Assembly: GCA_002305205.1 (NCBI GenBank)
Contig: DBQJ01000025.1
Location: 3,150 to 30,842 of the forward strand
Direction of reading: 5' to 3'
Source of the DNA: a candidate division WWE3 bacterium UBA1397
Lineage (GTDB): Bacteria > Patescibacteriota > WWE3 > UBA101185 > UBA10185
DNA length: 27,693 nucleotides
The notes below the pieces were generated by a model, which was given only the letters and a program-made list of their open reading frames with translations, was not told the DNA's origin and did not search any database. How positions within the stretch are numbered: position 1 is the first letter of the stretch; each line of letters opens with the position of its first letter. Both the position numbers and the translations under genes were made by a program. This document shows, piece by piece, positions 6,595-14,892 of this stretch.

Positions 6595-8397
6595 CTAGCG
6601 ATAGATCTCCCGCGGATCTGTGGTCAGCAGGGGATGTTCTTTTTCTGAGGCTATTATTTTCAAAGCTACGTGGTTCTGATCAGCAATTATTAACGCTTCG
6701 CCCCTCTCGCAGGTAAGTAGGAAATGTTGCTCGTATTCACTCAAGTTGAATTCCTGTGCAACATTTTTTATTGTGGTAGTATCCTGCCGCATCAGTATTC
6801 TTAAAGCTGATTGTGAAGCGATAGCCCTGCCATATTCTTGGTGAAGAAAGTCATTGGCCTGCTGGGAAATTAACGTAACCCCCAAGTAATGTTTTCTGGC
6901 TCTTCTTACCAGTGCCGAGATAAACCTGGCGCTTTCTTCATGCTGTAATAACATCCAGCCTTCATCAATTACTAAGATTCTTTTTTGTGGGTTAAGCTTG
7001 ACCTGAGCATGGACAAAGTTGGCAACAACTAACATCATGATCTGTCGGAGAGATTCGTCTAAGTCTTTGAGGTCAAATACAACCAGACGATTTTTAAGCT
7101 CGACGTTTGTTTGAGCGTTTAATACTGTACCCAGTGAGCCGGTTGTAAATCTTTCAAGCCGGTTACAGAGATCTTTTTGTTTTATTTTCTTAAGTTCTTT
7201 ATAGAAATCAGACAATATTGGAAAATTCAAGTTGTCGTCGTATTTTCTCTTTCTAGTGCTATATCCAAATTGTTTATATGTCTGAATTAATGCTTTATCG
7301 ACTACTGCCCGTTCTTCATCAGATAGCGATCCTACCATCAGAGAAATTATCTCGGTCAGGTCCTGAATGTGCTCGGCAAGTGAGTTGTTACCATTGAATG
7401 TCTTTATTGAAAAATCAAAAGGATTAATCTTTTCTTTTGAGGTCGATGAAAGCCTGATATAGGTGCCTTTAACCGATGAGGCCAACTGTTTATATTCCCG
7501 CTCCGGATCAATCACTATAACTTTTGTTTGCTGCATGAGCTGGCGCAGTATTTCAACTTTAGCTGTATAGCTTTTACCGCTTCCAGATTGGGCGAAGATA
7601 ATCGAGTTGGCGTTGTTTAATGAAAACCTATCTACAATAACCAGTGAATTATTTGATTTATTAATCCCGTATAAAATTCCTGATTCCTGGACTAGTTCAG
7701 ATGACACGAAAGGAAATGTTAGGGCAGCCGATGAGCTATCTAGGTTTCTTTTCTGGGCAAGTTGGTTGTCGCCGCGGGGTAATATGGATTGCAACCCTTC
7801 AAGTTGTTGAAAAACAGCTACTTTGGTATAAAACAGCCGCGAAGACATAACCGTTTCTAAGATCTTCGTAGTTTTATCCAGCTCAGTTAGACTATCTGCC
7901 ATCAAGGTCATATAGATTGATACCTGAAAGAGTTTTTCCTGTCCCCGCTGGATCTTGTCTTTGAGTTCAATGGCCGATTCTAAAGGATCGGTAATTTCCG
8001 AGCCTATGACCTTACCGGCTTTAAGCATGGTGCGCTTGGTTGATTCCAGCTCAGTAATCTTCCGGTTGAGTTTAGGTAGTGCCAACAACGGATCCACCTG
8101 CTCAATGTGATAAGAGATATCAATGTCGTGGGAGAAGTTGATGAGTATGTTGAGCCACCCAACTGAAGCCACATAGGGATAACCGGAGATAAATAAGGTT
8201 CGAACAAACCGATCACCGATTTGTAGGTAGGTTGCTTCTTCGGATAAACCTGAATAAGAAATTAAGTCTATCTGGTCCTGTTCGCCAAAGCTAAACCCGA
8301 TGGACTTTTTAATTCCGTTAGTCTTTTTTCTTCGCCTGCGGCGAAGCGTCTTTAATTTTTTTAAATTCAATTGCATTTTCTTAGACATAATTTTCAT
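6595..8397 (-). CDS. VirB4/TraC-type T4SS ATPase (C-terminal motor part)
   Basis: A 600-residue ATPase that powers pilus assembly or substrate transfer at the inner face of the membrane. Walker A is QSGSGKSYT with Lys275. Walker B is ILVIDEGWMLL with Asp478-Glu479, followed by RRARKHYLGVTLISQQ, the typical VirB4 block. The N-terminal quarter still contains part of the CagE/TrbE/VirB domain (FISGYPYVASVGWLN, then a coiled stretch near 110-190). A more usual VirB4 is about 800 residues; here the missing N-terminal portion is encoded by the preceding gene, whose end overlaps this start by 17 nt. The start may be ATG 8397 or the ATG three codons later. A run of Lys and Arg (KTLRRRRRKK) near the N-terminus is unusual and may contact membrane or nucleic acid. 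Confidence 0.93.
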   Translation of the reverse strand: MKIMSKKMQLNLKKLKTLRRRRRKKTNGIKKSIGFSFGEQDQIDLISYSGLSEEATYLQIGDRFVRTLFISGYPYVASVGWLNILINFSHDIDISYHIEQVDPLLALPKLNRKITELESTKRTMLKAGKVIGSEITDPLESAIELKDKIQRGQEKLFQVSIYMTLMADSLTELDKTTKILETVMSSRLFYTKVAVFQQLEGLQSILPRGDNQLAQKRNLDSSSAALTFPFVSSELVQESGILYGINKSNNSLVIVDRFSLNNANSIIFAQSGSGKSYTAKVEILRQLMQQTKVIVIDPEREYKQLASSVKGTYIRLSSTSKEKINPFDFSIKTFNGNNSLAEHIQDLTEIISLMVGSLSDEERAVVDKALIQTYKQFGYSTRKRKYDDNLNFPILSDFYKELKKIKQKDLCNRLERFTTGSLGTVLNAQTNVELKNRLVVFDLKDLDESLRQIMMLVVANFVHAQVKLNPQKRILVIDEGWMLLQHEESARFISALVRRARKHYLGVTLISQQANDFLHQEYGRAIASQSALRILMRQDTTTIKNVAQEFNLSEYEQHFLLTCERGEALIIADQNHVALKIIASEKEHPLLTTDPREIYR

Positions 8398-8998
8398 TAA
8401 TTAAAAGCTCTATTGTTTGACCCTTAAGCTCCTGTGTTTTAATTTGCGACCGGTTGTAGAAGCTGTAGAATAGATCAAGTATTTCTATACTTTCAAGCTG
8501 TCTGGCTTTCATACCCAGCCGTTCTATACCTTTAATGATTAGGTCCCGGTTTAATGCTAATTGTTCTTTAACCAAGCCAAAGTCGTTGTCTTCCTCGGCT
8601 GTATAGGGAATTACAATATAAAAACGTCTGGAAAGAATTTTATTGCCGGAAACCAGGTTCTGAATAAACTCGCAGTAGTTATCGATCTGATTTTTATAGA
8701 CTGCTTCATTTTCTTTGTTTTTGGTTTTAGCGATATCTGCCACATAATTGTCAATATCAACCTCACGGACCCGGATCAATATTTGCAGTTTGGTAGTTAG
8801 TGAGTTTAGAAAGTTTTGAAACGACTCGATCATGACATCCTGTTCATCTTCACTTTTCAATTCAAAGTTGACCGAAGATGTCTCCAGCACCATCCGGTAT
8901 TCATTGTTTGGCAAGACTAAAATCCTATCCCTAACTTCTTTTATGGCAATCTGTTTGCGGGAACTGACTTTATTTAGTGATTTTTTCAAAAGCCACAT
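8381..8998 (-). CDS. TraC-like protein, VirB4 N-terminal domain as a separate chain
   Basis: A 205-residue protein corresponding to the N-terminal region of TraC/VirB4-class ATPases (IKEVRDRILVLPNNEYRMVLE, then FLNSLTTKLQILIRVREVDID). It has no nucleotide-binding motif. The start is at ATG 8998 (MWLLKKSL) because AAGGAGG precedes it at five-base spacing; a longer frame from 9037 lacks such a site and would overlap PrgI more. It overlaps PrgI upstream and VirB4 downstream, so the three are almost certainly translationally coupled and form one complex. The split is a recurring feature of minimal Gram-positive-type T4SS loci. Confidence 0.82.
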   Translation of the reverse strand: MWLLKKSLNKVSSRKQIAIKEVRDRILVLPNNEYRMVLETSSVNFELKSEDEQDVMIESFQNFLNSLTTKLQILIRVREVDIDNYVADIAKTKNKENEAVYKNQIDNYCEFIQNLVSGNKILSRRFYIVIPYTAEEDNDFGLVKEQLALNRDLIIKGIERLGMKARQLESIEILDLFYSFYNRSQIKTQELKGQTIELLINENYV

Positions 8999-9482
8999 TG
9001 AGCCCTCCTTTCTTGTCGGTTCTAAACCTAACATCAAAATCTTTGTTATGGATTAGTTCTTCAAGCTGAATAAGCATGGGAATCGAAATACTGGGTTTCA
9101 ATTCGTCCGAGGAGTTTTGCGCTTTATCGACCTTAGACACTTCGTTTTTCTCTTTAACGGTTATGGCAAGGTCACGGTAACTAACGTCGTTTTTATTAAA
9201 CACATAGTATTTGGGGCGAATGTTGTATTTAAGTAAGATCACAATCCAATGAACCACGAGTTTTCCTTTAACCCGGATAGCGAGAGTGGTTGAGATAATC
9301 CCAAAGGTAAAAATTAAAACAACTTTAACCCAGGTGAGTATCATTGTTGGCGGTAACACCACAAAAACAATGGTGGCGAAAAATACCGGAGCTAGCAGAA
9401 TCAGTATTTGCGTCAAACTGAAATTTCCGGCAATTCTATCTTCAACGGTTGTTATTTGTGCGGGGATAATCTGTGTTCTCAT
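8970..9482 (-). CDS. PrgI-family membrane protein of the T4SS
   Basis: A 170-residue protein with the PrgI pattern: a short cytoplasmic N-terminus (MRTQIIPAQITTVEDRIAGN), two adjacent membrane helices (about 22-43 and 48-68), and then RVKGKLVVHWIVILLKYNIRPKYYVF. The rest is cytoplasmic and low in complexity. PrgI-like proteins occupy the VirB3 place and bind the VirB4 ATPase. Its start overlaps the VirB6-like stop by 4 nt (ATGA type), and its end overlaps the TraC-like gene. Confidence 0.9.
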   Translation of the reverse strand: MRTQIIPAQITTVEDRIAGNFSLTQILILLAPVFFATIVFVVLPPTMILTWVKVVLIFTFGIISTTLAIRVKGKLVVHWIVILLKYNIRPKYYVFNKNDVSYRDLAITVKEKNEVSKVDKAQNSSDELKPSISIPMLIQLEELIHNKDFDVRFRTDKKGGLNVAFEKITK

Positions 9483-10774
9483 GCGTTGACCACCTTTCTG
9501 GGAGTTTTAACCGCTTCTTTTGTGGCAGAATTTTTGGCAGCTTTAGAAGAGTTGTCAGTACTTATAACATTAATAATTTGTGTTCCCAACTTTCTAAATG
9601 ATCCGTTATGTGAGGTATACATGACCATCTGCATCATCAATGCTGGAGTTTTAATTAGCGTAAAGAACAAACCAATGGCTACAGCTATAGACACCAACGA
9701 ATTTTCGGAGTGATCTGGCAGGGCTAAAAATGATCCGGCTAGCTGGATCATGACTACGTGGATAAATACTATGAATACACTCACAAAATAAGTTTTGATG
9801 GCAATTGAGGCAAAATCGGCAAAACGAGGTAGTGACCAGAGTAGAAAAATAAAGGGTGATAGAACCGCCCCCAAGGCAATGCAAATCAACCGACTGATAT
9901 ACATAAGCAGTAGTACCACTGTCACGATCAGAAATAGAACTAAGAATATGAGAATAATCATGGGAGTAGCCCCGGATATGAAAGTAGAAGGATTGATCGC
10001 ATCCACGATAAACGCCCGGTTAAGACCCCCTGTAGAGTCCAGAACTGCCTTCACCAAGGCATTACAGGCAACTACGACATAATCGAATAAAAATAGTGAG
10101 GTGTTGGCTGCAAGAAATGCTAGTCCTAACCGCGGAAGAATTTGCTTAAGGTCTACCTCGTCAAAACCAAAAGTAGTCGCACTCATAACCTGTAAGCCTG
10201 TTAAGGCAACGACTAGCACGAATAAAGTGTCGACAATACCCACACTGACCAGCCAGAAGTTTTTGATGACCGAATTGTTGAGAAGCGATGGTGTGGTAGT
10301 TAAAAAGCCAATAACTCCGTTAACAATAGGTTCAGTGGCGCTTTCGACGATGTTTTGAATAAACCCACCGATAGCGTCAATTAAAACTTGGGTTAATCCT
10401 TCACTCGGCTCGGCTGTATTAATATTAATGACTTCTACTGCTTGCTGATTACTTCCCAAATCGGTTGGATTAAGTGAGCTTTTAAAAACTGATACGACAA
10501 CATTGGCTGACAGTACCAGTACTAAGCCGATCAACGCATTTCTAAAGGTATTTTTGGCAGACTCTAACGCTTCAGGCTTTCCGGTTGAAGTGATGTAGGT
10601 ATAGCCGGATTTAATTAAAAAAAAGACCGCTGCTGCGGCCGCTATGAGCGTGATGATTTGTAAGGTGTTATTGGTGAAGTTAACTATTTCAGGGCTGGTT
10701 TCTTGAGCCAATACCGGAGTTGGGAAAATGAAGAACGTTAATAATATTGCCAATAATAGCTTTGGTCTGTGCAT
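9479..10774 (-). CDS. VirB6/TrbL-like polytopic protein with an N-terminal VirB2-like pilin domain
   Basis: A 431-residue protein beginning with a signal peptide (LLLAILLTFFIFPTPVLAQ). A two-helix segment follows whose loop, GYTYITSTGKPEALESAKNT, closely matches GYITSSGNPEALDKSKKT in the pilin encoded just upstream. From about residue 135 on there are five or six more hydrophobic helices, typical of VirB6/TrbL channel proteins (for example LIFLVLFLIVTVVLLLMYIS). The last 40 residues are basic and cytoplasmic. It should form part of the inner-membrane channel. The fused or duplicated pilin-like region suggests it docks with pilin subunits. The gene follows the pilin after 25 nt. Confidence 0.85.
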   Translation of the reverse strand: MHRPKLLLAILLTFFIFPTPVLAQETSPEIVNFTNNTLQIITLIAAAAAVFFLIKSGYTYITSTGKPEALESAKNTFRNALIGLVLVLSANVVVSVFKSSLNPTDLGSNQQAVEVININTAEPSEGLTQVLIDAIGGFIQNIVESATEPIVNGVIGFLTTTPSLLNNSVIKNFWLVSVGIVDTLFVLVVALTGLQVMSATTFGFDEVDLKQILPRLGLAFLAANTSLFLFDYVVVACNALVKAVLDSTGGLNRAFIVDAINPSTFISGATPMIILIFLVLFLIVTVVLLLMYISRLICIALGAVLSPFIFLLWSLPRFADFASIAIKTYFVSVFIVFIHVVMIQLAGSFLALPDHSENSLVSIAVAIGLFFTLIKTPALMMQMVMYTSHNGSFRKLGTQIINVISTDNSSKAAKNSATKEAVKTPRKVVNA

Positions 10775-10799
10775 CTATTTTATTTCAGGCAGGAGTAAA

Positions 10800-11132
10800 T
10801 TATTGCCCGGCACCGAAGGCAGAAGTGGCCAGTTGGGAAACAACGTTTGACAGTACAAATGCTCCCAAAACAACTGTCAGGCCGATGGCAGAGTACAAAA
10901 TAGTCTTTTTAGACTTATCCAATGCTTCCGGGTTACCGGAACTGGTGATATACCCAACCCCACCCCATACAAAAAAGCCGGCTGCAACTAAGCCGGACAG
11001 GGTCACGAGAACTTGGATAATACTTTGAATAAAGGTCTGGATCTTGGAAACATCCGCAGACTGGGCATAGACCGGAGAAGCAATTAGTAAAAAGGCAATA
11101 AATGCTGTTTGTGTGACTATTAACTTTTTCAT
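10800..11132 (-). CDS. VirB2/TrbC-like pilin
   Basis: The chosen start ATG 11132 gives 110 residues. A signal peptide (MKKLIVTQTAFIAFLLIASPVYA) is followed by a mature part of about 87 residues with two hydrophobic helices separated by the short polar loop TSSGNPEALDKSKK, the standard architecture of VirB2-type pilins. A purine-rich GAGGGGGTGG lies just upstream of this ATG, whereas the longer frame from 11210 runs through the leader terminator and is unlikely. It is the first gene of the T4SS operon and would be the main extracellular filament or channel subunit. Confidence 0.85.
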   Translation of the reverse strand: MKKLIVTQTAFIAFLLIASPVYAQSADVSKIQTFIQSIIQVLVTLSGLVAAGFFVWGGVGYITSSGNPEALDKSKKTILYSAIGLTVVLGAFVLSNVVSQLATSAFGAGQ

Positions 11133-11179
11133 TTCCACCCCCTCTCGAAAGTGAATAAATAATAGGGCAGAAAATTTAC

Positions 11180-11203
11180 AAAAAAAGCCGCCGTGAGGCA
11201 GCC
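11180..11203 (-). terminator. Intrinsic terminator in the leader of the T4SS operon (probable attenuator)
   Basis: On the minus strand GCTGCC-TCAC-GGCGGC forms a 6-bp GC-rich stem with one G-U pair, followed directly by seven T. It lies between the strong minus-strand promoter (11238-11265) and the pilin start (11132). No minus-strand gene lies upstream, so it can only act on the T4SS leader transcript, ending it after about 50 nt unless antitermination occurs. Confidence 0.75.
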
Positions 11204-11207
11204 AGGT

Positions 11208-11231
11208 CAAGAATTATTTGCACAATTCTTG
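11208..11231. promoter_or_regulatory. Perfect 8-bp inverted repeat at the T4SS transcription start
   Basis: CAAGAATT and AATTCTTG are separated by eight bases. The right edge coincides with the predicted start site (six to seven bases past the -10). It is either an operator covering +1 to +24 or the first hairpin of the leader RNA, directly before the terminator. Confidence 0.6.
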
Positions 11232-11237
11232 TACTTG

Positions 11238-11265
11238 ATTATATAAAAGAAGCGCAGAAAGTCAA
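11238..11265 (-). promoter_or_regulatory. Sigma-70-type promoter of the T4SS operon
   Basis: The minus strand reads TTGACT, a 16-bp spacer, then TATAAT (plus-strand AGTCAA at 11260-11265 and ATTATA at 11238-11243). This is close to consensus and the best promoter in the window. It points to the pilin gene and is divergent from the promoter at 11309-11336. Confidence 0.8.
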
Positions 11266-11308
11266 CGATGTACCTTGAGGAAACATTATTTTAATCTGGT
11301 TTAAGTTC

Positions 11309-11336
11309 TTGGCGAAATATTAGCAAATGTTATAAA
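11309..11336 (+). promoter_or_regulatory. Promoter of the defence-like operon
   Basis: TTGGCG at 11309-11314, a 16-bp spacer and TATAAA at 11331-11336 precede the HTH gene; GAGG at 11341 serves as a ribosome binding site for ATG 11352. It is divergent from the T4SS promoter 44 bp away, so a regulator bound between them could affect both. Confidence 0.6.
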
Positions 11337-11351
11337 ATGTGAGGTAGTGCT

Positions 11352-11549
11352 ATGGTTGAAGACAAAAACGAGGAAATATCAAAGCTTCTTACTCTACAAG
11401 AAGCTTGCGAAATTCTAAAGGTCCATCCCAATACATTGCGCCAGTGGGACAATAAAGGCATCTTAAAAGCTGTGCGGATAGGAGTTAAAAAAGTTAGAAG
11501 ATATAAAAAGGAAGACTTAGAAAAGTTTATTACTGAAAGTAGAAAATAA
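11352..11549 (+). CDS. Small MerR/excisionase-type helix-turn-helix protein
   Basis: A 65-residue protein that is one winged HTH of the MerR_2/excisionase class: LLTLQEACEILKVHPNTLRQ, then WDNKGILKAVRIGVKKVRRY and KKEDLEKFI. It has no effector domain. Members act as Xis-like DNA-bending factors or as local regulators. It is the first gene of a tight plus-strand operon, with the helicase start one base after its stop, so an autoregulator of this operon, perhaps also acting on the adjacent divergent T4SS promoter, is the likely role. A recombination directionality function cannot be excluded. Confidence 0.85.
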   Translation: MVEDKNEEISKLLTLQEACEILKVHPNTLRQWDNKGILKAVRIGVKKVRRYKKEDLEKFITESRK

Positions 11550-11550
11550 T

Positions 11551-14500
11551 ATGTCTAATTTTATAACTAATAACGAAACGACCGACTTAAAACACCGTTT
11601 AGTGGAATTAATTAAGAAAAGTGAGGAACTTAAATTTCTGGTTGGCTTCTTCTACTTTTCAGGGATAAGAGAGCTTTACGATGGTCTAAAATCTAATCCC
11701 GATACAAAAGTTAAGGTTCTAGTGGGATTAAATATAGATAAACTTAATTTTGGTTTAATTGAATCTGGTAGTGATGAAGACGCAACAGATGAGGAAAAGG
11801 TATATAAGTTTTTTGAGTCGATAAAGAGATCATTAAACACAGAAGACTTCGATACAAAAGAATTTTATGAACAGGTACGTTTCTTCGTTGAGCTTATTGC
11901 TAAAGATCGGCTAGTTATACGTAAAACATATAAGCCAAATCATTCAAAGCTTTATCTTTTTAAATTGGAACAAGAACAGGCAGTTAAAGAACTTTTTATT
12001 ACAGGCAGCAGTAACTTAACAAAAGCTGGTTTGACTACTCAAAACGAATTCAATGTTGAAATTAGCAGCTATGGCTTTTCTGAAGCTCAAGACTATTTTG
12101 AGAAGCTTTGGGGTGAAGCAGTAAAAATTACTGAATTTGAAGAAATTAAAAAGAAGTTAATAGAAGTTATTGAGAAGGAGACTTTAATTAAAGATATAAC
12201 TCCGTTTGAAGCTTTTTGTTTAGTTTTAAAGACTTATCTTAATTCATTTGAAGAAAAGGAAATTAGTGAATCCTTGATTAAAACACTCCAAAACCACGGC
12301 TATACACCGTATCAATACCAATTAGATGCTGTAAAACAAGCATTATCTATCATTGAAAAAAATAACGGAGTAATTATTGCGGATGTTGTCGGTCTTGGCA
12401 AATCTATTATTGCTTCAAGCATTGCTAAGCAACTAAAGAAACGTGGTATTGTAGTTTGTCCTCCAGGTCTTGTTGGGGATAAAGGAAGAAGTTCCGGTTG
12501 GAGAAAGTATCTGGGAGAGTTTGGACTATATGATTGGGAACCTTACTCCAGAGGCGATCTTAAAGGAGCTCTTAAGTTTGTAAGAAAAAATAAAGACATT
12601 GAAGCTGTAATTATAGACGAGGTTCACTGGTTTAGAAATCAGGACACCGAAAACTATGAGCTTCTCAAAAACATTTGCCGAGAAAAGCAAGTTATCTTGC
12701 TTACAGCAACCCCTTTTAACAATCGACCTGGGGATATTCTTTCACTTCTCAAGATGTTTATTACCCCGAAACAGTCTTCAATAACCTTAGAGAGTAACTT
12801 GGTAGATCAATTTAAAGGTTTTAAAGGTATGTTTGATAGGCTGGGTTATATAAGAAAGAATTGGAACTCTACTAACGAAGCTAAAAGGATAAAGGCACAA
12901 AATTATTACAAAGCATTGTTTGAGGATGACAAGATTGATTTAGGTAAGGTATCCGATAGAGCAAGGTACTTAGCAAAACAAATCAGAAATGTAATTGAAC
13001 CAGTCACAATTAGACGAAACCGGTTAGATTTGCAAAATCACCCTAATTACAAAGAAGAAGTTAAGGAGTTATCTAAAGTAGCTGACCCCAAAGAATGGTT
13101 TTTTGAGTTAAGCCCTGAGCAATCTGAATTTTATTCTGAAGTATTAGAAAGTTATTTTGGAGATCCAAGTGAAGGTGGAAAGTTCAAAGGAGCCATCTAT
13201 AGACCCTTTGAATACGAGAAGGGATTACGCGCGCTTAATTCCAGTGAGGCTGAAGAAAAATTAAACCAGGACGACAACAGGGCCTTCCAACAACAAAGAA
13301 ACTTATTTGATTTTATGAGGAGATTACTAGTAAAGAGATTTGAAAGCTCGTTCGGTTCGTTTGAGCAAAGCATTAATAATTTTAAAAGGGTCACTGAAAA
13401 ATGTCAGATTTTTATAAAAAATACTGGCGAATATATTCTTGATAGGTCTCTTCTTGAAAAAATTTATGAATTCGATACAGACGAAATTGAGAAGTGCCTA
13501 GTCGAGTATGAGGAGAAGATAAGTAAGGGTGAATATCCTAAAACTCATAAACGGTATTTAATAGCTGATTTTAAAGATAAAGATGAGTTTTTAAGTGATA
13601 TACAAAACGATATAAATTTGTTTACAGAAATATTATTAAAACTTAATAGTTTAAACCTTGTTAAAAACGATCCCAAAACTGCCTGTTTGTTAAAGAATCT
13701 GGAGCAGGAATTCTCAAAACCTCTTCACAACGGAGAGCCAAAGCGAAAAATAATCATATTTACAGAATATGTAGATACAGTTAACTACCTTGAACCTGTC
13801 CTAAGAGAGCAATACAAAGACAAATTGCTTGTAGTAGCTGGTGACTTACCCACCTCAAAAATTGCAAAAATCAATGCCAACTTTGATGCTTCGTATAAAG
13901 ATCCTGAGAACGATTACGACCTTCTACTTACGTCAGATAAAATTTCAGAAGGGTTCAATCTCAACCGAGCTGGGATGGTTATTAATTACGATATTCCTTG
14001 GAATCCCGTTCGTGTCATACAGAGGCTGGGGCGTATTAATCGTATTAGCAAGAAAGTATTTGATGAGCTTTATATCGTAAACTTTTTCCCGACCGAGAAG
14101 GGCGCAGAGTTTGTTAAATCCCACGAAATTGCAGCAAATAAGATGTTTTTAATTCATACCGCTCTTGGAGAAGATTCAAAGATATTTGATGTAGATGAAG
14201 AGCCGACACCTTCTGCATTATTTAGACGTATCCAACAGAACCCCGATTCCTTAGAAGAAGAAAGTTTCTACACAAAAGCACTCAAAGCTTTTACTAAAAT
14301 TAAATCCGACCACCCTGAACTTATAGAAAACATTAATAATTATCCACCACGTATAAAGGTAGCCAAGCAAAGTAACGAAAACGAATTACTAGTCTTCTTT
14401 ACAAAGGGAAGACTTTACGTAACTTGTGCTAAAACTGATCAGGAAGACATTAATCCTTACTATTCAGTTTTTGAAGACGTTTTTGAAAAGATATCTTGTG

Positions 14501-14892
14501 AATATGATGAAAAAACTCTTAATTGGAACACAGATCAATTTTGGAAAACCTATCAAACAATACGTGACTTCAGAGACTTTCGCCCAGGTAGTGTGAGCGA
14601 ACAAAGTCTCGAGCAAAAAGCATTAAATAAACTAGACAGCCTCATAAAAGATAAAACTGATCAATTGATGCCCTATAAAGATTTCTTAAGAACGCTTAAA
14701 GCGGATATTATTGGATACGCGACACTTCCAGAATACACACTTCGTAGGATTATGAACTTTAAACAGTCTCAAGTATCAGAAATTCAGACTTTAATTGATG
14801 AATTAGGTGAGGATTACCTTATTAAAGAAAAAGGGAGAATTAAGGACCAGAAGAAGGAAATAATCATTGCAATTGAAAATAAAAAGCTATGA
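11551..14892 (+). CDS. PLD-like domain fused to SF2 (SNF2-type) helicase
   Basis: A 1113-residue protein. The N-terminal PLD-like domain (about 1-190) has His131-x-Lys133 in HSKLYLF and GSSNLTKAG from Gly152, half of a nuclease-type HKD site. The SF2 core follows: a Q-like region YTPYQYQLDAV, motif I ADVVGLGKS (277-285), motif II DEVH (356-359), motif III LTATPFNN, a long insertion (about 400-700), motif V SDKISEGFNL and motif VI QRLGRINR (824-831). The PLD-helicase arrangement occurs in defence and restriction loci, where the helicase translocates DNA and the PLD part may cut it. The product is coupled to the methyltransferase gene by an ATGA overlap (14889-14892), which argues that they act as a pair. 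It is not a type I HsdR by domain content, as no PD-(D/E)XK domain is seen at the N-terminus. Confidence 0.9.
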   Translation: MSNFITNNETTDLKHRLVELIKKSEELKFLVGFFYFSGIRELYDGLKSNPDTKVKVLVGLNIDKLNFGLIESGSDEDATDEEKVYKFFESIKRSLNTEDFDTKEFYEQVRFFVELIAKDRLVIRKTYKPNHSKLYLFKLEQEQAVKELFITGSSNLTKAGLTTQNEFNVEISSYGFSEAQDYFEKLWGEAVKITEFEEIKKKLIEVIEKETLIKDITPFEAFCLVLKTYLNSFEEKEISESLIKTLQNHGYTPYQYQLDAVKQALSIIEKNNGVIIADVVGLGKSIIASSIAKQLKKRGIVVCPPGLVGDKGRSSGWRKYLGEFGLYDWEPYSRGDLKGALKFVRKNKDIEAVIIDEVHWFRNQDTENYELLKNICREKQVILLTATPFNNRPGDILSLLKMFITPKQSSITLESNLVDQFKGFKGMFDRLGYIRKNWNSTNEAKRIKAQNYYKALFEDDKIDLGKVSDRARYLAKQIRNVIEPVTIRRNRLDLQNHPNYKEEVKELSKVADPKEWFFELSPEQSEFYSEVLESYFGDPSEGGKFKGAIYRPFEYEKGLRALNSSEAEEKLNQDDNRAFQQQRNLFDFMRRLLVKRFESSFGSFEQSINNFKRVTEKCQIFIKNTGEYILDRSLLEKIYEFDTDEIEKCLVEYEEKISKGEYPKTHKRYLIADFKDKDEFLSDIQNDINLFTEILLKLNSLNLVKNDPKTACLLKNLEQEFSKPLHNGEPKRKIIIFTEYVDTVNYLEPVLREQYKDKLLVVAGDLPTSKIAKINANFDASYKDPENDYDLLLTSDKISEGFNLNRAGMVINYDIPWNPVRVIQRLGRINRISKKVFDELYIVNFFPTEKGAEFVKSHEIAANKMFLIHTALGEDSKIFDVDEEPTPSALFRRIQQNPDSLEEESFYTKALKAFTKIKSDHPELIENINNYPPRIKVAKQSNENELLVFFTKGRLYVTCAKTDQEDINPYYSVFEDVFEKISCEYDEKTLNWNTDQFWKTYQTIRDFRDFRPGSVSEQSLEQKALNKLDSLIKDKTDQLMPYKDFLRTLKADIIGYATLPEYTLRRIMNFKQSQVSEIQTLIDELGEDYLIKEKGRIKDQKKEIIIAIENKKL

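Noticed and set aside
14889..14892. UGA as a sense codon (recoded CPR lineages)
   Set aside because: TGA at 14890-14892 ends the helicase in a standard ATGA overlap with the next gene, reading through gives another stop within about a dozen codons, and no gene needs UGA to be read.
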